A stretch of 64,000 nucleotides of DNA from Hufsiella ginkgonis (GCF_009834915.1 NZ_WVHS01000003.1:186001-250000); one strand, 5' to 3'. Shown: positions 26,452-35,178, numbered from the stretch's first letter. The notes: generated from the sequence alone by a model not told the origin. Program-made: numbers and translations.

Positions 26452-28062
26452 TTATTTCTTTCGGGCAAAGCCCAGCGAAGCGGCGACAAAGTTAACAAAA
26501 AGTGGATGCGGATTATCAACAGTTGATTTTAATTCCGGATGGAACTGTCCGCCCACGAAAAACGGGTGATTCTTTAATTCGATGATCTCTACGAGGCTGT
26601 TTTCCGGGTTGATCCCGGAGGCAATGAGCCCGGCCTTCTCAAAATCCGCCAGGTAATCGTTGTTAAATTCGTACCGATGGCGGTGGCGTTCGGTGATCTT
26701 ATTTTTGCCATAGATCATGGCGGCTTTGGTGCCTTTTTTTATTTCGCAGGTGTAAGAGCCGAGCCGCATGGTACCGCCCTTGTTGCGGATCTTTTTCTGC
26801 TCCTCCATCATAGAAATAACCGGGTGTTTTGTATGTTCGTCGATCTCGGTGGTGTGGGCGTCTTTCCATCCGAGGATGTTGCGGCCATATTCTACTACCG
26901 CGCACTGCATCCCGAGACAGATCCCGAAAAACGGGATGTTGTTTTCGCGAACATGCCGGATCGCTTCGATCTTTCCCTCTATTCCCCTGCTTCCAAAACC
27001 AGGGGCCACCAATACGCCATGCAGCCCGGCCAGTCTTTCCGCCGCATTTTCCGCGGTTAATTCTTCCGAATGGATGAACTTCAGCTTAACCTTACATTCG
27101 TTTTTCGCGCCGGCGTGGATAAATGCCTCGTTGATGGATTTATAGGCATCCGGCAGTTCGACATATTTACCGATGAGCCCGATGCAGATCTCGGCAGTCG
27201 GGTTTTTAAGCCTCCCCAGGAAGTCCTTCCAGCTTTCGAGGTGCGGATCGCTTTTATGGGGAAGCTTTAATTTGGTAAGCACGGTTTTGTCAAGCTGTTC
27301 CTTCAGCATCAGCAGCGGAACATCGTAAATGGTGGAAGCATCGATCGATTCGACCACTGCATTGATATTCACGTTACAGAACAGGGCGATCTTTTTGCGG
27401 ATATCCTGGTTAATATGGTGTTCGGTACGGCAAACGAGGATATCCGGCTGGATACCGTACTCGAGCAACATTTTTACGGAGTGCTGTGTGGGTTTCGTTT
27501 TTAGCTCGCCGGCCGCGGCAAGGTAGGGGATCAGGGTAAGGTGAATTACGATCGAGTTGCCCGATCCTGCTTCCCACCTGAACTGACGGACGGCTTCGAT
27601 AAAAGGAAGCGACTCTATATCGCCTACCGTTCCGCCTAACTCCGTGATCACGATATCATAGTCGCCGGTTTCGCCAAGGATACGCATGTTGCGCTTGATC
27701 TCGTCGGTAATGTGCGGGACTACCTGCACGGTTTTCCCGAGATAGGCGCCTTCACGTTCTTTGTTGATCACGTTCTGGTAGATGCGCCCGGTAGTAATAT
27801 TGTTGGCTTGAGAAGTAGGAACATTCAAAAAACGTTCGTAGTGGCCAAGGTCGAGATCTGTTTCCGCACCGTCTTCGGTGACATAGCATTCTCCATGCTC
27901 ATAGGGATTCAGCGTTCCCGGGTCAATGTTGATGTACGGGTCGAATTTCTGGATGGTTACGCGGTATCCTCTCGATTGAAGGAGCTTGGCAAGTGAAGCC
28001 GAAATAATACCTTTTCCTAACGACGAGGTTACGCCGCCTGTAACAAAAATATACTTAGTCAT
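26452..28062 (-). CDS. pyrG: CTP synthase
   Basis: A 536-residue amidotransferase making CTP from UTP, ATP and glutamine. The start at 28062 ([10 protein letters not shown]) is chosen because the synthetase domain begins there; the longer frame to 28080 adds six residues. It contains the P-loop-like [10 protein letters not shown], the [14 protein letters not shown] segment and the C-terminal glutaminase with the nucleophile in FGICLGMQ. It is first in the pyrG-yidC-pyrR-pyrB run. Confidence 0.97.
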   Translation of the reverse strand: MTKYIFVTGGVTSSLGKGIISASLAKLLQSRGYRVTIQKFDPYINIDPGTLNPYEHGECYVTEDGAETDLDLGHYERFLNVPTSQANNITTGRIYQNVINKEREGAYLGKTVQVVPHITDEIKRNMRILGETGDYDIVITELGGTVGDIESLPFIEAVRQFRWEAGSGNSIVIHLTLIPYLAAAGELKTKPTQHSVKMLLEYGIQPDILVCRTEHHINQDIRKKIALFCNVNINAVVESIDASTIYDVPLLMLKEQLDKTVLTKLKLPHKSDPHLESWKDFLGRLKNPTAEICIGLIGKYVELPDAYKSINEAFIHAGAKNECKVKLKFIHSEELTAENAAERLAGLHGVLVAPGFGSRGIEGKIEAIRHVRENNIPFFGICLGMQCAVVEYGRNILGWKDAHTTEIDEHTKHPVISMMEEQKKIRNKGGTMRLGSYTCEIKKGTKAAMIYGKNKITERHRHRYEFNNDYLADFEKAGLIASGINPENSLVEIIELKNHPFFVGGQFHPELKSTVDNPHPLFVNFVAASLGFARKK

Positions 28063-28128
28063 GAGTGAAGGATTAGCCACTTACTATTGCCTGATGTTAG
28101 CAACCGGTAATGGTTTTTGTACGGGATT

Positions 28129-28136
28129 CAAAAGTA
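28129..28136 (-). promoter_or_regulatory. Possible -7 element of the pyrG promoter
   Basis: The minus strand reads TACTTTTG, a full match to the Bacteroidota -7 consensus TAnnTTTG, 67 bases upstream of the pyrG start. No TTTG -33 box lies at the proper distance, so this is a weak call. Confidence 0.3.
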
Positions 28137-28259
28137 AGAAAATTTTCGGGTATAGCGGGATTTGTGGAGAAATGAAAGGATGTGGAAAAGCGGAATGATA
28201 AGATAGAAGCTGCGGGTAACGCTGTAATCCCCATGCGCCGTTCGTGATATTTTATCAAC

Positions 28260-28331
28260 ATGCCCAAACTATCCGGTAAAGTAGCGGTTGTTAATAAAAC
28301 GGCTATCGACCGGCAGCCGGGTTCCTTTTAG
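28260..28331 (+). pseudogene. Possible 5' remnant of a short-chain dehydrogenase gene
   Basis: The frame begins MPKLSGKVAVV, the standard N-terminus of an SDR up to the strand that leads into the TGxxxGIG nucleotide-binding motif. It then changes to NKTAIDRQPGSF and stops. Only 23 codons remain and none of the rest of an SDR is found downstream. It may be a deletion scar, or a chance match of 11 residues. Confidence 0.3.
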
Positions 28332-28500
28332 TATACCTGTGGATAAAATTAATGTGTGCCCTTAACCGGCTTTATTTCCGTGTCTTGAAACTAAAAGGTG
28401 TTGAAAACTCATTTTTTTGTCATTAAAATGCCAATGTGTTAAGCTAAAACGTTTTCCTTTGATATTTTATCAATAAAACATCAAAAAAAATATGAAATAA

Positions 28501-28532
28501 TTTGCAAAAGCTATTTTTGGTATTTAAATTTG
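28501..28532 (+). promoter_or_regulatory. Bacteroidota-type promoter (TTTG-N20-TAAATTTG)
   Basis: A -33 TTTG box at 28501-28504 and a -7 TAAATTTG box at 28525-28532 are separated by 20 bases, matching the primary sigma factor consensus of this phylum. Transcription would start near 28538, leaving a leader of about 50 bases before the small gene at 28591. Confidence 0.7.
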
Positions 28533-28590
28533 TAAACGCAAAACGATAAAATCATTTTGTAAACGATTCACCACTTAAACATCAGGGACC

Positions 28591-28869
28591 ATGAACTTAA
28601 AAGAGGTATTACTAAACGGCTTAAGCTTTAACGAGATCTTAAAGCGATTTTCAATCGATCGTACAAATTTCACTATCCGTGATGAGGAAGTGATCGAGTG
28701 CAAGAAGAACCTGACCCGGGGAGATATTTTTAAGGAAAGTATCGTTATCCAGGGTAAAGCGGATAATGGTCCTATCTTTAACTTTTTTGGTACCCTGCAT
28801 TATAACCTGCTAAACCACCTGGCGGTGTTTGAGCTGGATTCCGTAGAAAAAAATGCGGTTTCGGCATAA
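28591..28869 (+). CDS. Small orphan hypothetical protein
   Basis: 92 residues, no signal peptide or membrane segment; no family recognised. The first 30 residues (MNLKEVLLNGLSFNEILKRF) look helical, the rest mixed. It has its own good promoter (28501-28532) and a strong terminator (28893-28923), so it is a monocistronic unit. Codon use looks like that of its neighbours. With that architecture a stand-alone regulatory or structural role is possible, but there is no evidence for any. Confidence 0.8.
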   Translation: MNLKEVLLNGLSFNEILKRFSIDRTNFTIRDEEVIECKKNLTRGDIFKESIVIQGKADNGPIFNFFGTLHYNLLNHLAVFELDSVEKNAVSA

Positions 28870-28892
28870 TTAGCCGGATAACCCTGTGTTAT

Positions 28893-28923
28893 AAAACCCC
28901 GCCCGGAAACGGCGGGGTTTTTT
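28893..28923 (+). terminator. Rho-independent terminator
   Basis: An 11-bp stem (AAAACCCCGCC with GGCGGGGTTTT) around a 7-base loop (CGGAAAC), with the T-run continuing to six T. It is 24 bases after the stop of the small orphan gene and is the clearest terminator in the window. Confidence 0.9.
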
Positions 28924-29035
28924 GTTGAATTTTAACATTCTGCGCCAGCTACATACGTACTAAATAAATGGCCGCTGTTAGCTATAAATAGTGAGGAAGG
29001 AGCGAAGAAATAACATTTTCCGGGCTGGTCCGCGG

Positions 29036-29770
29036 TTATTCTTTTGATTCCCCGGAGAAGTGTAATTCCACTACGCGTCCGATGATGATCAGCGCCGGAT
29101 GTGTGAGCTTACTTGCGGTCGCCATAGCAGGAAGATCTTTTACTTTCCCGGAGATAAATTTTTTATTGGGCAGTGAGGCGTGCTGAACAATCGCGGCGGG
29201 CATTTCCCCATTTCCCGAGGATAAATAAGTTTCGGAGATCTCCGCCAGCTTTTTCATTCCCATATAGATCACCACGGTAGCACGGCTTTGTATGGCAAGC
29301 CTGAGATCGTCGGATAAAGAGCCGTCCTTTTTCGTGCCGGTTACCATCCATACGCTTTCGCTCACCGAACGATGGGTTAGGGGAACGTTTTCCATCCCCG
29401 AGGCCTGCATACTGGTAATGCCCGGAACGTAATAAGCGTCGATGCCTTCCGCCCGGGCATAAAGCATCTCTTCAAAGCCTCTGCCAAAAATAAACGGGTC
29501 GCCTCCCTTTAGCCGGATAACAGACCCATGTTCGAACGCCTTTTCGCGGATCAGGGCATGAATGGTTTCCTGCGGCGTATATTTGCCGTAAGGCTGTTTG
29601 CCTACGTATATTTTTTCGCAACCGGCCGGTGTTACGGCCAATAGTTCTTTGTTGGCAAGATTATCATACAGCACGGCTTTCGCTTGCCGGAGCAATCGGT
29701 ACCCTTTCATGGTAATTAGTTCCGGGTCGCCGGGGCCGGCGCCGATGATGTAAAGTTCAGGACGGGTCAA
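29036..29770 (-). CDS. cobA: Uroporphyrinogen-III C-methyltransferase
   Basis: A 244-residue SAM-dependent enzyme that methylates uroporphyrinogen III at C2 and C7 to give precorrin-2, the branch point to siroheme and cobalamin. It has the IGAGPGDPELITMKG start, RLKGGDPFIFGRG and the VPGITSMQASG segment. It is a single-domain form (not fused to CysG dehydrogenase/chelatase or HemD). No siroheme or cobalamin gene is adjacent, but sulfur-related genes (TauE/SafE exporter, transsulfuration enzyme) occur elsewhere in the window. Confidence 0.95.
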   Translation of the reverse strand: MTRPELYIIGAGPGDPELITMKGYRLLRQAKAVLYDNLANKELLAVTPAGCEKIYVGKQPYGKYTPQETIHALIREKAFEHGSVIRLKGGDPFIFGRGFEEMLYARAEGIDAYYVPGITSMQASGMENVPLTHRSVSESVWMVTGTKKDGSLSDDLRLAIQSRATVVIYMGMKKLAEISETYLSSGNGEMPAAIVQHASLPNKKFISGKVKDLPAMATASKLTHPALIIIGRVVELHFSGESKE

Positions 29771-29879
29771 GTGTGTTCAATTATCTTCAAATATAGCCCG
29801 ATGATACAGAAAGTATATCCTCCAAAAGTAAAACCTGTTGCCCGGTTCGGAGGTTATACAACCGGAGGCTATATAGATC

Positions 29880-30089
29880 ATGGAAACCCTGAATTTTAAG
29901 ACAAATATCAACTGCAGCGGATGCGTAACGGCGGTTACTCCCTTCTTACATAAGGAAGAAAATATTTTAAAATGGAAAGTGGATACCGACCATCCCGCTA
30001 ACATATTAACCGTTGAGGTGCAGAATATAGGCGAAGGCGAGGTAGTGAAGCTAATAAAAAAAGCCGGGTTCGACGCAGAGCGGATCTAA
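29880..30089 (+). CDS. Mini heavy-metal-associated (HMA) domain protein
   Basis: 69 residues forming a single ferredoxin-like HMA domain. The metal-binding pair is C12 and C15 (NINCSGCVTAV), followed by the usual helix, a strand around NILTVEVQNI and a final helix-strand (VVKLIKKAGFDAERI). Such proteins carry Cu(I) or similar ions. There is no ATPase or metal operon beside it. It is divergent from the siroheme methyltransferase gene and ends 2 bases before the glycosyltransferase gene on the other strand. Confidence 0.85.
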   Translation: METLNFKTNINCSGCVTAVTPFLHKEENILKWKVDTDHPANILTVEVQNIGEGEVVKLIKKAGFDAERI

Positions 30090-30091
30090 GA

Positions 30092-31270
30092 TCAGCCTTC
30101 TTTTCGTTTCGATTTCTCCCAGGCGGCGCTTTGCTTTTTCCTGAAGTACCGGATGATACCCGCAATTACCGCGTAATTCATCACACAAAAATAATAGGGC
30201 ACGAATAGGGCTTTCACGCGAAGTTGTCTTTTTTCGAGTATAAAACCTGCGAGGGCCAGCAAGTAGAATCCTAGCTGGCAAATAAAAAGGAGCTGGTACA
30301 GCACAGCACCGGGTTGTGCTGCAAGCAATGCATTTAAAATAAGCGCCAGGACCAGGAGGAAGGGGGTGACCGTCCAGCGAAGTACCCGGTGGCTGATATA
30401 TTGGAAGCTCAGCATGCCGTATTTGAAAATGTTCAGTAAGCCGGCAAGCCACACGATAGACTGCATGCCGCCCGCGGCGATGCGCACTTTTCGCTTAAGC
30501 TCTTCAGTTACGTTTTCAGAGGCTGTTTCCACTGCATACGCTTCGGGCTCGTAAATGATCCGGTACCCTTTTTGGGCGATCAGCATCGAGATCATAAAGT
30601 CGTCGATGATCGAATCCGGCGAAACGGGCAGGTACAGCGATTTCCTTACGCTGAACAGTTCTCCGGCGGCGCCTACAACCGAATACAGCTCAGAGTCCCA
30701 TTTTTTTAGCTTCGACTCATATTTCCAGTAAAATCCTTCGCCTGCCGAGCTTGCATCAGCAGTTTCCCCGGCGGAAACGCGTTTTTCGCCGGCTACGGCA
30801 CCAACCGTTGGATCGGAGTAATGCCGGCATAAATTGATCAGTGCATCCGGGTTTAAAAAGGTATTGGCATCGGTGAACACGATGGCATCGGTTGTTACTT
30901 CCGTAACGGCGCGGTGAACGGCAGCGATTTTGCCTTTGCGCTCGGGACTATGCATCAGCCTGATCTGCTGGTATTGCGCGATGAGCTCCGGTGTACGGTC
31001 TGAGGACCCGTCGGTAATAAATACCAGGCTCAGTTTGCCTGCCGGGTAACGAAGCTCAAGCGTGTTTTTGATTTTTTCGGTGATGTAATTTTCTTCATTG
31101 TAGGCAGCCACAACCAGCGTGCAGGAGGGCAGGGAGGCGTCTGACGATACCGGAAGCGGCCTTGCTCCCTTGATCGCCCTCCGGATCCTGACCAGGATAA
31201 ACAACACAAAGCCATATCCCACGAAAGTGTATATAACAACAAAAATACTTAACCAGAAAATCAGGGCCAT
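30092..31270 (-). CDS. Membrane-bound family 2 glycosyltransferase
   Basis: 392 residues with an N-terminal helix (about 2-24), a GT-A domain (about 50-290) with VVAAYNEENYITEKI and a nucleotide-binding VFTDANTF motif, and three C-terminal membrane helices (about 295-380). This is the layout of processive or polysaccharide-exporting family 2 enzymes such as poly-N-acetylglucosamine or hyaluronan synthases, but no product can be named. It is 4 bases downstream of another GT2 gene on the same strand, so the two probably act on one glycan. Confidence 0.88.
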   Translation of the reverse strand: MALIFWLSIFVVIYTFVGYGFVLFILVRIRRAIKGARPLPVSSDASLPSCTLVVAAYNEENYITEKIKNTLELRYPAGKLSLVFITDGSSDRTPELIAQYQQIRLMHSPERKGKIAAVHRAVTEVTTDAIVFTDANTFLNPDALINLCRHYSDPTVGAVAGEKRVSAGETADASSAGEGFYWKYESKLKKWDSELYSVVGAAGELFSVRKSLYLPVSPDSIIDDFMISMLIAQKGYRIIYEPEAYAVETASENVTEELKRKVRIAAGGMQSIVWLAGLLNIFKYGMLSFQYISHRVLRWTVTPFLLVLALILNALLAAQPGAVLYQLLFICQLGFYLLALAGFILEKRQLRVKALFVPYYFCVMNYAVIAGIIRYFRKKQSAAWEKSKRKEG

Positions 31271-31274
31271 GAAC

Positions 31275-32186
31275 TTACTTAAGCGTGTAACCTAAAACTG
31301 TGCTGTCTTTATTATTTGTAACGTTCCACCAGACCGCCCTTAAAAGTACGGGAATAAAAGCGAAGTTCCCTTTAGCGATATACACCAAGATGTTTCGTGT
31401 GCAAACCAGCAGTATAAAATACACATAGAAAAATAACCGGGCGGCAGGCGGCGAGTTCCTCCTGGCGAACAGGATGCGGTTACGGTTCATAAAGTATTCT
31501 TTTAACGGGCTGTTGGCGCCCACAGAGATCGATTCCTTATGGTAAATAAGTGCGTTCGTATTGATCATCAGGCGGTACCCGGCTTGTTTAAACCGCTCGC
31601 ACCAATCCATTTCTTCGTAATACAGGAAGAAATTTTCGGGCATCAGTCCTGCTTTATCTATGGCTTCTTTCCGGATCATCATCGCTGCGCCATGTACGAA
31701 CCCGGTTTCTCGCTCGATATTATCATATTGCCCCCGGTCCTTTTCCAGGTAACCCGGGCTGGCGTTTTGTATCGTGTAATAGTTCATCGGTGTGAACCCC
31801 ACGTATTGGATCGTGTCTGGCACACTAAAGAACCTGATCTTGGGTGATACTACCGCGACTGAAGGAAACCGGTCGAGCGTATCCGCCAGGGTTTCTGCCA
31901 ATCGGGGCGTAAATTCTGTATCGTTATTCACCAGGAAAAGATAGTCGCCGGTAGCCGCTTTTATCCCCAAATTATTGCCGCCGGCAAAACCTAAGTTCGT
32001 GTTGGAACGTATAAAGCTAATATGCGGGTACCTGGTGGTCCACTCCGGCACGTGGTTAATTTTACTGCCGTTGTCTACCACAATGATCTCCGTTACGGTA
32101 GATCCTTGCGCCTGGATAGAATGAATTAATTCTTCTGTAACCAACGGTTGGTTGAAATTGACCGTAATAACAGAGATGCTTGCCAT
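31275..32186 (-). CDS. Family 2 glycosyltransferase (rhamnosyltransferase-like)
   Basis: 303 residues. The GT-A domain shows SVITVNFNQPLVTEELI, EIIVVDNGS, the FLVNNDTEF metal-binding segment, and the late EEMDWCERFKQAGYR motif typical of rhamnosyl- or similar transferases. One hydrophobic stretch near the C-terminus (about 250-272) may anchor it. First gene of a two-gene glycosyltransferase unit. It is divergent from the partner-switching module, whose first gene starts 59 bases away. Confidence 0.9.
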   Translation of the reverse strand: MASISVITVNFNQPLVTEELIHSIQAQGSTVTEIIVVDNGSKINHVPEWTTRYPHISFIRSNTNLGFAGGNNLGIKAATGDYLFLVNNDTEFTPRLAETLADTLDRFPSVAVVSPKIRFFSVPDTIQYVGFTPMNYYTIQNASPGYLEKDRGQYDNIERETGFVHGAAMMIRKEAIDKAGLMPENFFLYYEEMDWCERFKQAGYRLMINTNALIYHKESISVGANSPLKEYFMNRNRILFARRNSPPAARLFFYVYFILLVCTRNILVYIAKGNFAFIPVLLRAVWWNVTNNKDSTVLGYTLK

Positions 32187-32245
32187 GAATAGTTGTTGTA
32201 AAGAGCCGAAAAATACAATTTAATTGCGATAATCCGACGGTAATA

Positions 32246-32761
32246 ATGATTGAAGAAGTGGACGGAAAAGAAGCGGCGATGGCCAACAGGAAATTGGATG
32301 AGCTTATCGTCATGCTCGATTCAGGAAAACTGGATAGGGAGCAGAAGTTTCTTATGCAGCAGCGTTTAAACGAAGCATTAAAACGCTCGTCTTTTGATCC
32401 CGACGTTTTCGAGCCTTTTGTTAAGCTTGGAGAAAATACGCAGCTTTCCCGCGAGGATATGGCCGACGACCTTGAGTCGTTACTGGCGCAGATCCCGCTC
32501 GATAGCAACATCTCAAAAAAATACCTCCTCATCGAGCACTCTAAGCGGGTGGTACAGGTGATCATCTCTTTCCTGTTAATAATTATGGGTATTAGTATGA
32601 TCATCATCAAGGCTCCGCCAAATTTTGAGATGTTTACGATCTATTACTTCACGTGGGACGACGGCATCACCCTCATGGATTTAATTTCCGTTTTAATTGT
32701 ATTTTCGGGCATCTATTTACTGATCAGCGCATGGTTGTATTTGCGCAGAGCTGAACATTGA
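32246..32761 (+). CDS. Membrane protein of the partner-switching module
   Basis: 171 residues. The first 100 are helical and charged (LDELIVMLDSGKLDREQKFL and following), followed by two membrane helices (about 102-124 and 140-163) and a short basic end. No family is recognised. Its stop codon overlaps the start of the REC-PP2C phosphatase gene by one base (TGATG), so the two are almost certainly translated together. A role as membrane sensor or anchor for the module is inferred from this. Confidence 0.8.
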   Translation: MIEEVDGKEAAMANRKLDELIVMLDSGKLDREQKFLMQQRLNEALKRSSFDPDVFEPFVKLGENTQLSREDMADDLESLLAQIPLDSNISKKYLLIEHSKRVVQVIISFLLIIMGISMIIIKAPPNFEMFTIYYFTWDDGITLMDLISVLIVFSGIYLLISAWLYLRRAEH

Positions 32762-33897
32762 TGACTGCCTCGAAAAAGATCTTACTGGTTGATGATGATC
32801 GATTTATGCTTGAGCTTACCGCGAGGGCGCTTGAGAAGGAAGGCTTTTTTTGCCACAAGGCATTGTCGGCACTGGAAGGATTGGAGATACTTGCACAATC
32901 GCTGCCAGATATCATTCTTTCTGATTATGATATGCCGGGGCTGAATGGTTTTGATTTCAGGCAGCGGGTGTTATCGGACCCGAAACTGAAGAATATCCCG
33001 TTTGTTTTCCTTACTTCATTTACCGATGAAGACCTGATGATCAAGGGCCTCGACCTGCAGGCGGTCGATTATATCACGAAGAATACACCGCTGGCAGTGA
33101 TTGTCTCCAAGCTTAATAACCTGTTAAGCACGGTGCGCGAAGAGCATCAGCGATCGCTGCAGGAGCTTCGCAAAACGGCGGAGGCGCTGAACCTCCGTTC
33201 GGTACCGGTGAAAGCACCCGTGATCGGCGGCGTAAAGATCGATTTCCTGCATCACCCGTTCCAAAATTACCCGGGCGGGGATTTTATCGATTTTATTGTC
33301 GTCGACAATTCCTTTACTTTCTGCATACTTGGCGATGTGATGGGGAAAAAGTGGGGAGCCTGGTTTTTTTCCTTCAATTTTCTCAGCTATATCCGTTCTG
33401 CGGTGAGGCTTTGTGTGTTCGAAGGCGACCTGTCTACCGCAAGCATCCTTCGCAAGATTAATAAAGTGATTTACCTCGACCCCGTACTAAGCGATGTGTT
33501 TTCCACCGTTTCGCTTATCCGCATCGAACATGCTACCGGGAATATTTTATATTCTGGTGCGGGAGATCTGCCGCTGATCCGGTACCGGGCCGACCTCGAT
33601 GAAACAAGCCGGTTAACATCGTCGGGCCTATTGCTCGGCTTGTTTCCGGATGGAAAATACGACGAAGCAGGGGTCACGATGAGTAAGGGAGATAAGTTGA
33701 TCATGATCTCCGACGGAATGATCGACTACGAGGATGAGGTGGGAAAGAAAAGTGATTTCCAGCTATTTTATAACTCGGTGTTACCGGTGATCGGGCAGGA
33801 GAACGCGTTCGAGCGCATCAAAGCAGCCACCTTCGCCGAAAATACGGAGAAAGTACAGGTGGATGACTGCAGCATGATTTTTTTTGAAATAAAATAA
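32761..33897 (+). CDS. Response regulator with PP2C (RsbU/SpoIIE-type) phosphatase domain
   Basis: 378 residues from the ATG at 32761. An N-terminal receiver domain (4-120) has D11-D13 and the phosphorylated Asp55 (DIILSDYDMPG). After a short coiled linker (about 120-150) comes a PP2C-type serine phosphatase with GGDFIDF, GDVMGKKWGA, ISDGMIDY and VDDCSMIFF metal-binding motifs. This layout dephosphorylates a STAS partner when the receiver is phosphorylated, as in RsbU- or RssB-like systems. The STAS gene starts 3 bases later. No histidine kinase is adjacent. Confidence 0.92.
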   Translation: MTASKKILLVDDDRFMLELTARALEKEGFFCHKALSALEGLEILAQSLPDIILSDYDMPGLNGFDFRQRVLSDPKLKNIPFVFLTSFTDEDLMIKGLDLQAVDYITKNTPLAVIVSKLNNLLSTVREEHQRSLQELRKTAEALNLRSVPVKAPVIGGVKIDFLHHPFQNYPGGDFIDFIVVDNSFTFCILGDVMGKKWGAWFFSFNFLSYIRSAVRLCVFEGDLSTASILRKINKVIYLDPVLSDVFSTVSLIRIEHATGNILYSGAGDLPLIRYRADLDETSRLTSSGLLLGLFPDGKYDEAGVTMSKGDKLIMISDGMIDYEDEVGKKSDFQLFYNSVLPVIGQENAFERIKAATFAENTEKVQVDDCSMIFFEIK

Positions 33898-33900
33898 GAT

Positions 33901-34215
33901 ATGATACAAGTTAAAGAGCTCGGTGACTATGTTGTGGCTTCGCTCAAACTGAAAGAAGCGAATCTCACGGAAGCCGAAAGGTTTAAAAAGGAATTGATGG
34001 AAGTGATCGATCAGGGCCATAAAAAGATCATTGTCGACTTCGAACAAGTAATGTATGTCGACAGTTCCTTCCTCGGAGCACTGGTTTCTTCGTTAAAATA
34101 TGCAATGACGCTGGGTTCTGACATCGCGGTAGTACATCTGAATAAGGATATTTTCAACCTGTTCCAGTTGATCAGGATGGATAAGGTATTTCATATTTAT
34201 AAAACCTTACCGTAA
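33901..34215 (+). CDS. STAS-domain protein (anti-anti-sigma type)
   Basis: 104 residues forming one STAS domain. The phosphorylation region YVDSSFLGALV puts Ser55 at the position phosphorylated in SpoIIAA/RsbV. In such systems the unphosphorylated STAS protein binds and occupies the GHKL kinase. The gene lies between its predicted phosphatase and its predicted kinase, 3 and 7 bases away. Confidence 0.92.
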   Translation: MIQVKELGDYVVASLKLKEANLTEAERFKKELMEVIDQGHKKIIVDFEQVMYVDSSFLGALVSSLKYAMTLGSDIAVVHLNKDIFNLFQLIRMDKVFHIYKTLP

Positions 34216-34222
34216 CCGGAGA

Positions 34223-34723
34223 ATGGCTGGTTTTAAGAAGCAGTTCCATTTCACGGAAACGGGAGATCTATATCCTTTTATGCTCGAAATTCTCTCAGAG
34301 ATCGAAGAGCGTACGGGCGAAACAATATTTAATCGAATCAGGGGCAGCAGCCGGTTTATCCTGATCGAGTTGCTCACCAACGCGATCAAACATACGAATG
34401 GGACCATTTCCGTTATCTGTTTAGAGATCGACGGTAGTAATGTGACCATCAGCCGCTCCGACAGCGGGCAGCGTTTCCTGGTCGAAAGACCGGATCATGT
34501 GATCTACAGCGACGATATGGCCACGTTGTACGGGAAACCGCTAACGGATGATAAGTTGGTTTTCAACGTAGTAGACCACGACCTGACGAGGCCGCCGCTT
34601 GTTGAGCACCTTTCCGAGCATTACGGCCTGACGATCATCACCAAAGCATCCGACGAATTTACGTATGCTTATGATCCCGCAGCCGGGACTAACACGTTTT
34701 CAGCAAGAATTAAATTAGGTTAA
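34223..34723 (+). CDS. GHKL ATP-binding protein (RsbW/SpoIIAB-like)
   Basis: 166 residues. The N box is clear (ILIELLTNAIKHTNG), and the expected G1 box appears as DSGQRF, with the usual second glycine missing. The later KASDEFTYAY and NTFSARIKL segments fit the fold. As the anti-sigma kinase of a partner-switching module it would phosphorylate the STAS protein and bind a target. No sigma factor is encoded here, so the target is unknown. Its end overlaps the convergent NTF2-like gene by 4 bases. Confidence 0.85.
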   Translation: MAGFKKQFHFTETGDLYPFMLEILSEIEERTGETIFNRIRGSSRFILIELLTNAIKHTNGTISVICLEIDGSNVTISRSDSGQRFLVERPDHVIYSDDMATLYGKPLTDDKLVFNVVDHDLTRPPLVEHLSEHYGLTIITKASDEFTYAYDPAAGTNTFSARIKLG

Positions 34724-35178
34724 CCGGGACATTCATCTTTTCGGCGGGTGTCGACCAGGTAAACGATCTTCCACCCGTTAGGTCCCTTTACCAGTTGGAA
34801 GGAGTTTACGCCGCAGTGGCTGAACTGGTCGCCGGTATAAAATTTGTAGTTGGTCCACACGCTCGCAAGGCGACCATCGATCAGTACGTAGTTAAATGTG
34901 ATTCGCTCATCCCATACAGCGGGATGCGGGGCGCCCACCGCTTTAAGAAACGATGCGGGGTCGTCGGTTTTGACAGCTAACGTGAGGGAGGCTGGAATTG
35001 TTTGAAGGACCATCCCGGGAGCGAACGTAGTTTTAACCAACGCACTATCGCCCTTGCGCATTCCTTCAAACAAAGTATTTATCACTTTTTTTACCGCATC
35101 CGTTTCGGGACTTTGCGCAAATGCAGTAACGCTAAATAGAAACGAAAATGTAAGTAAGAGCAAGGCTCTTTTTTTCAT
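34720..35178 (-). CDS. Secreted NTF2-like (DUF4440/SnoaL-type) protein
   Basis: About 152 residues from the ATG at 35178, where a proper signal peptide begins (MKKRALLLLTFSFLFSVTAF). The longer frame to 35343 runs back into the glycine codons of the neighbouring RRM gene and is not credible. The mature part has the cone-like NTF2 pattern (VKKVINTLFEGMRKGDSALV, VWDERITFNYVLIDGRLASV, SFQLVKGPNGWKIVYLVDTR). This fold usually binds small molecules or acts as a scaffold; no activity is assigned. Confidence 0.85.
   Translation of the reverse strand: MKKRALLLLTFSFLFSVTAFAQSPETDAVKKVINTLFEGMRKGDSALVKTTFAPGMVLQTIPASLTLAVKTDDPASFLKAVGAPHPAVWDERITFNYVLIDGRLASVWTNYKFYTGDQFSHCGVNSFQLVKGPNGWKIVYLVDTRRKDECPG

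Larger units (their letters stand above)
28063..28590. other. 528-base spacer between pyrG and a small orphan gene
   Basis: A divergent intergenic region. It contains a possible -7 element for pyrG (28129-28136), a short frame resembling the start of a short-chain dehydrogenase (28260-28331), AT-rich DNA, and a well-matched Bacteroidota promoter at its right end (28501-28532). No tRNA or other RNA gene is seen. Confidence 0.6.

Noticed and set aside
32246-34723. Partner-switching module as a sigma-B regulon
   Set aside because: No sigma factor gene is present, and the phylum is not known to have sigma B; the target is left open.
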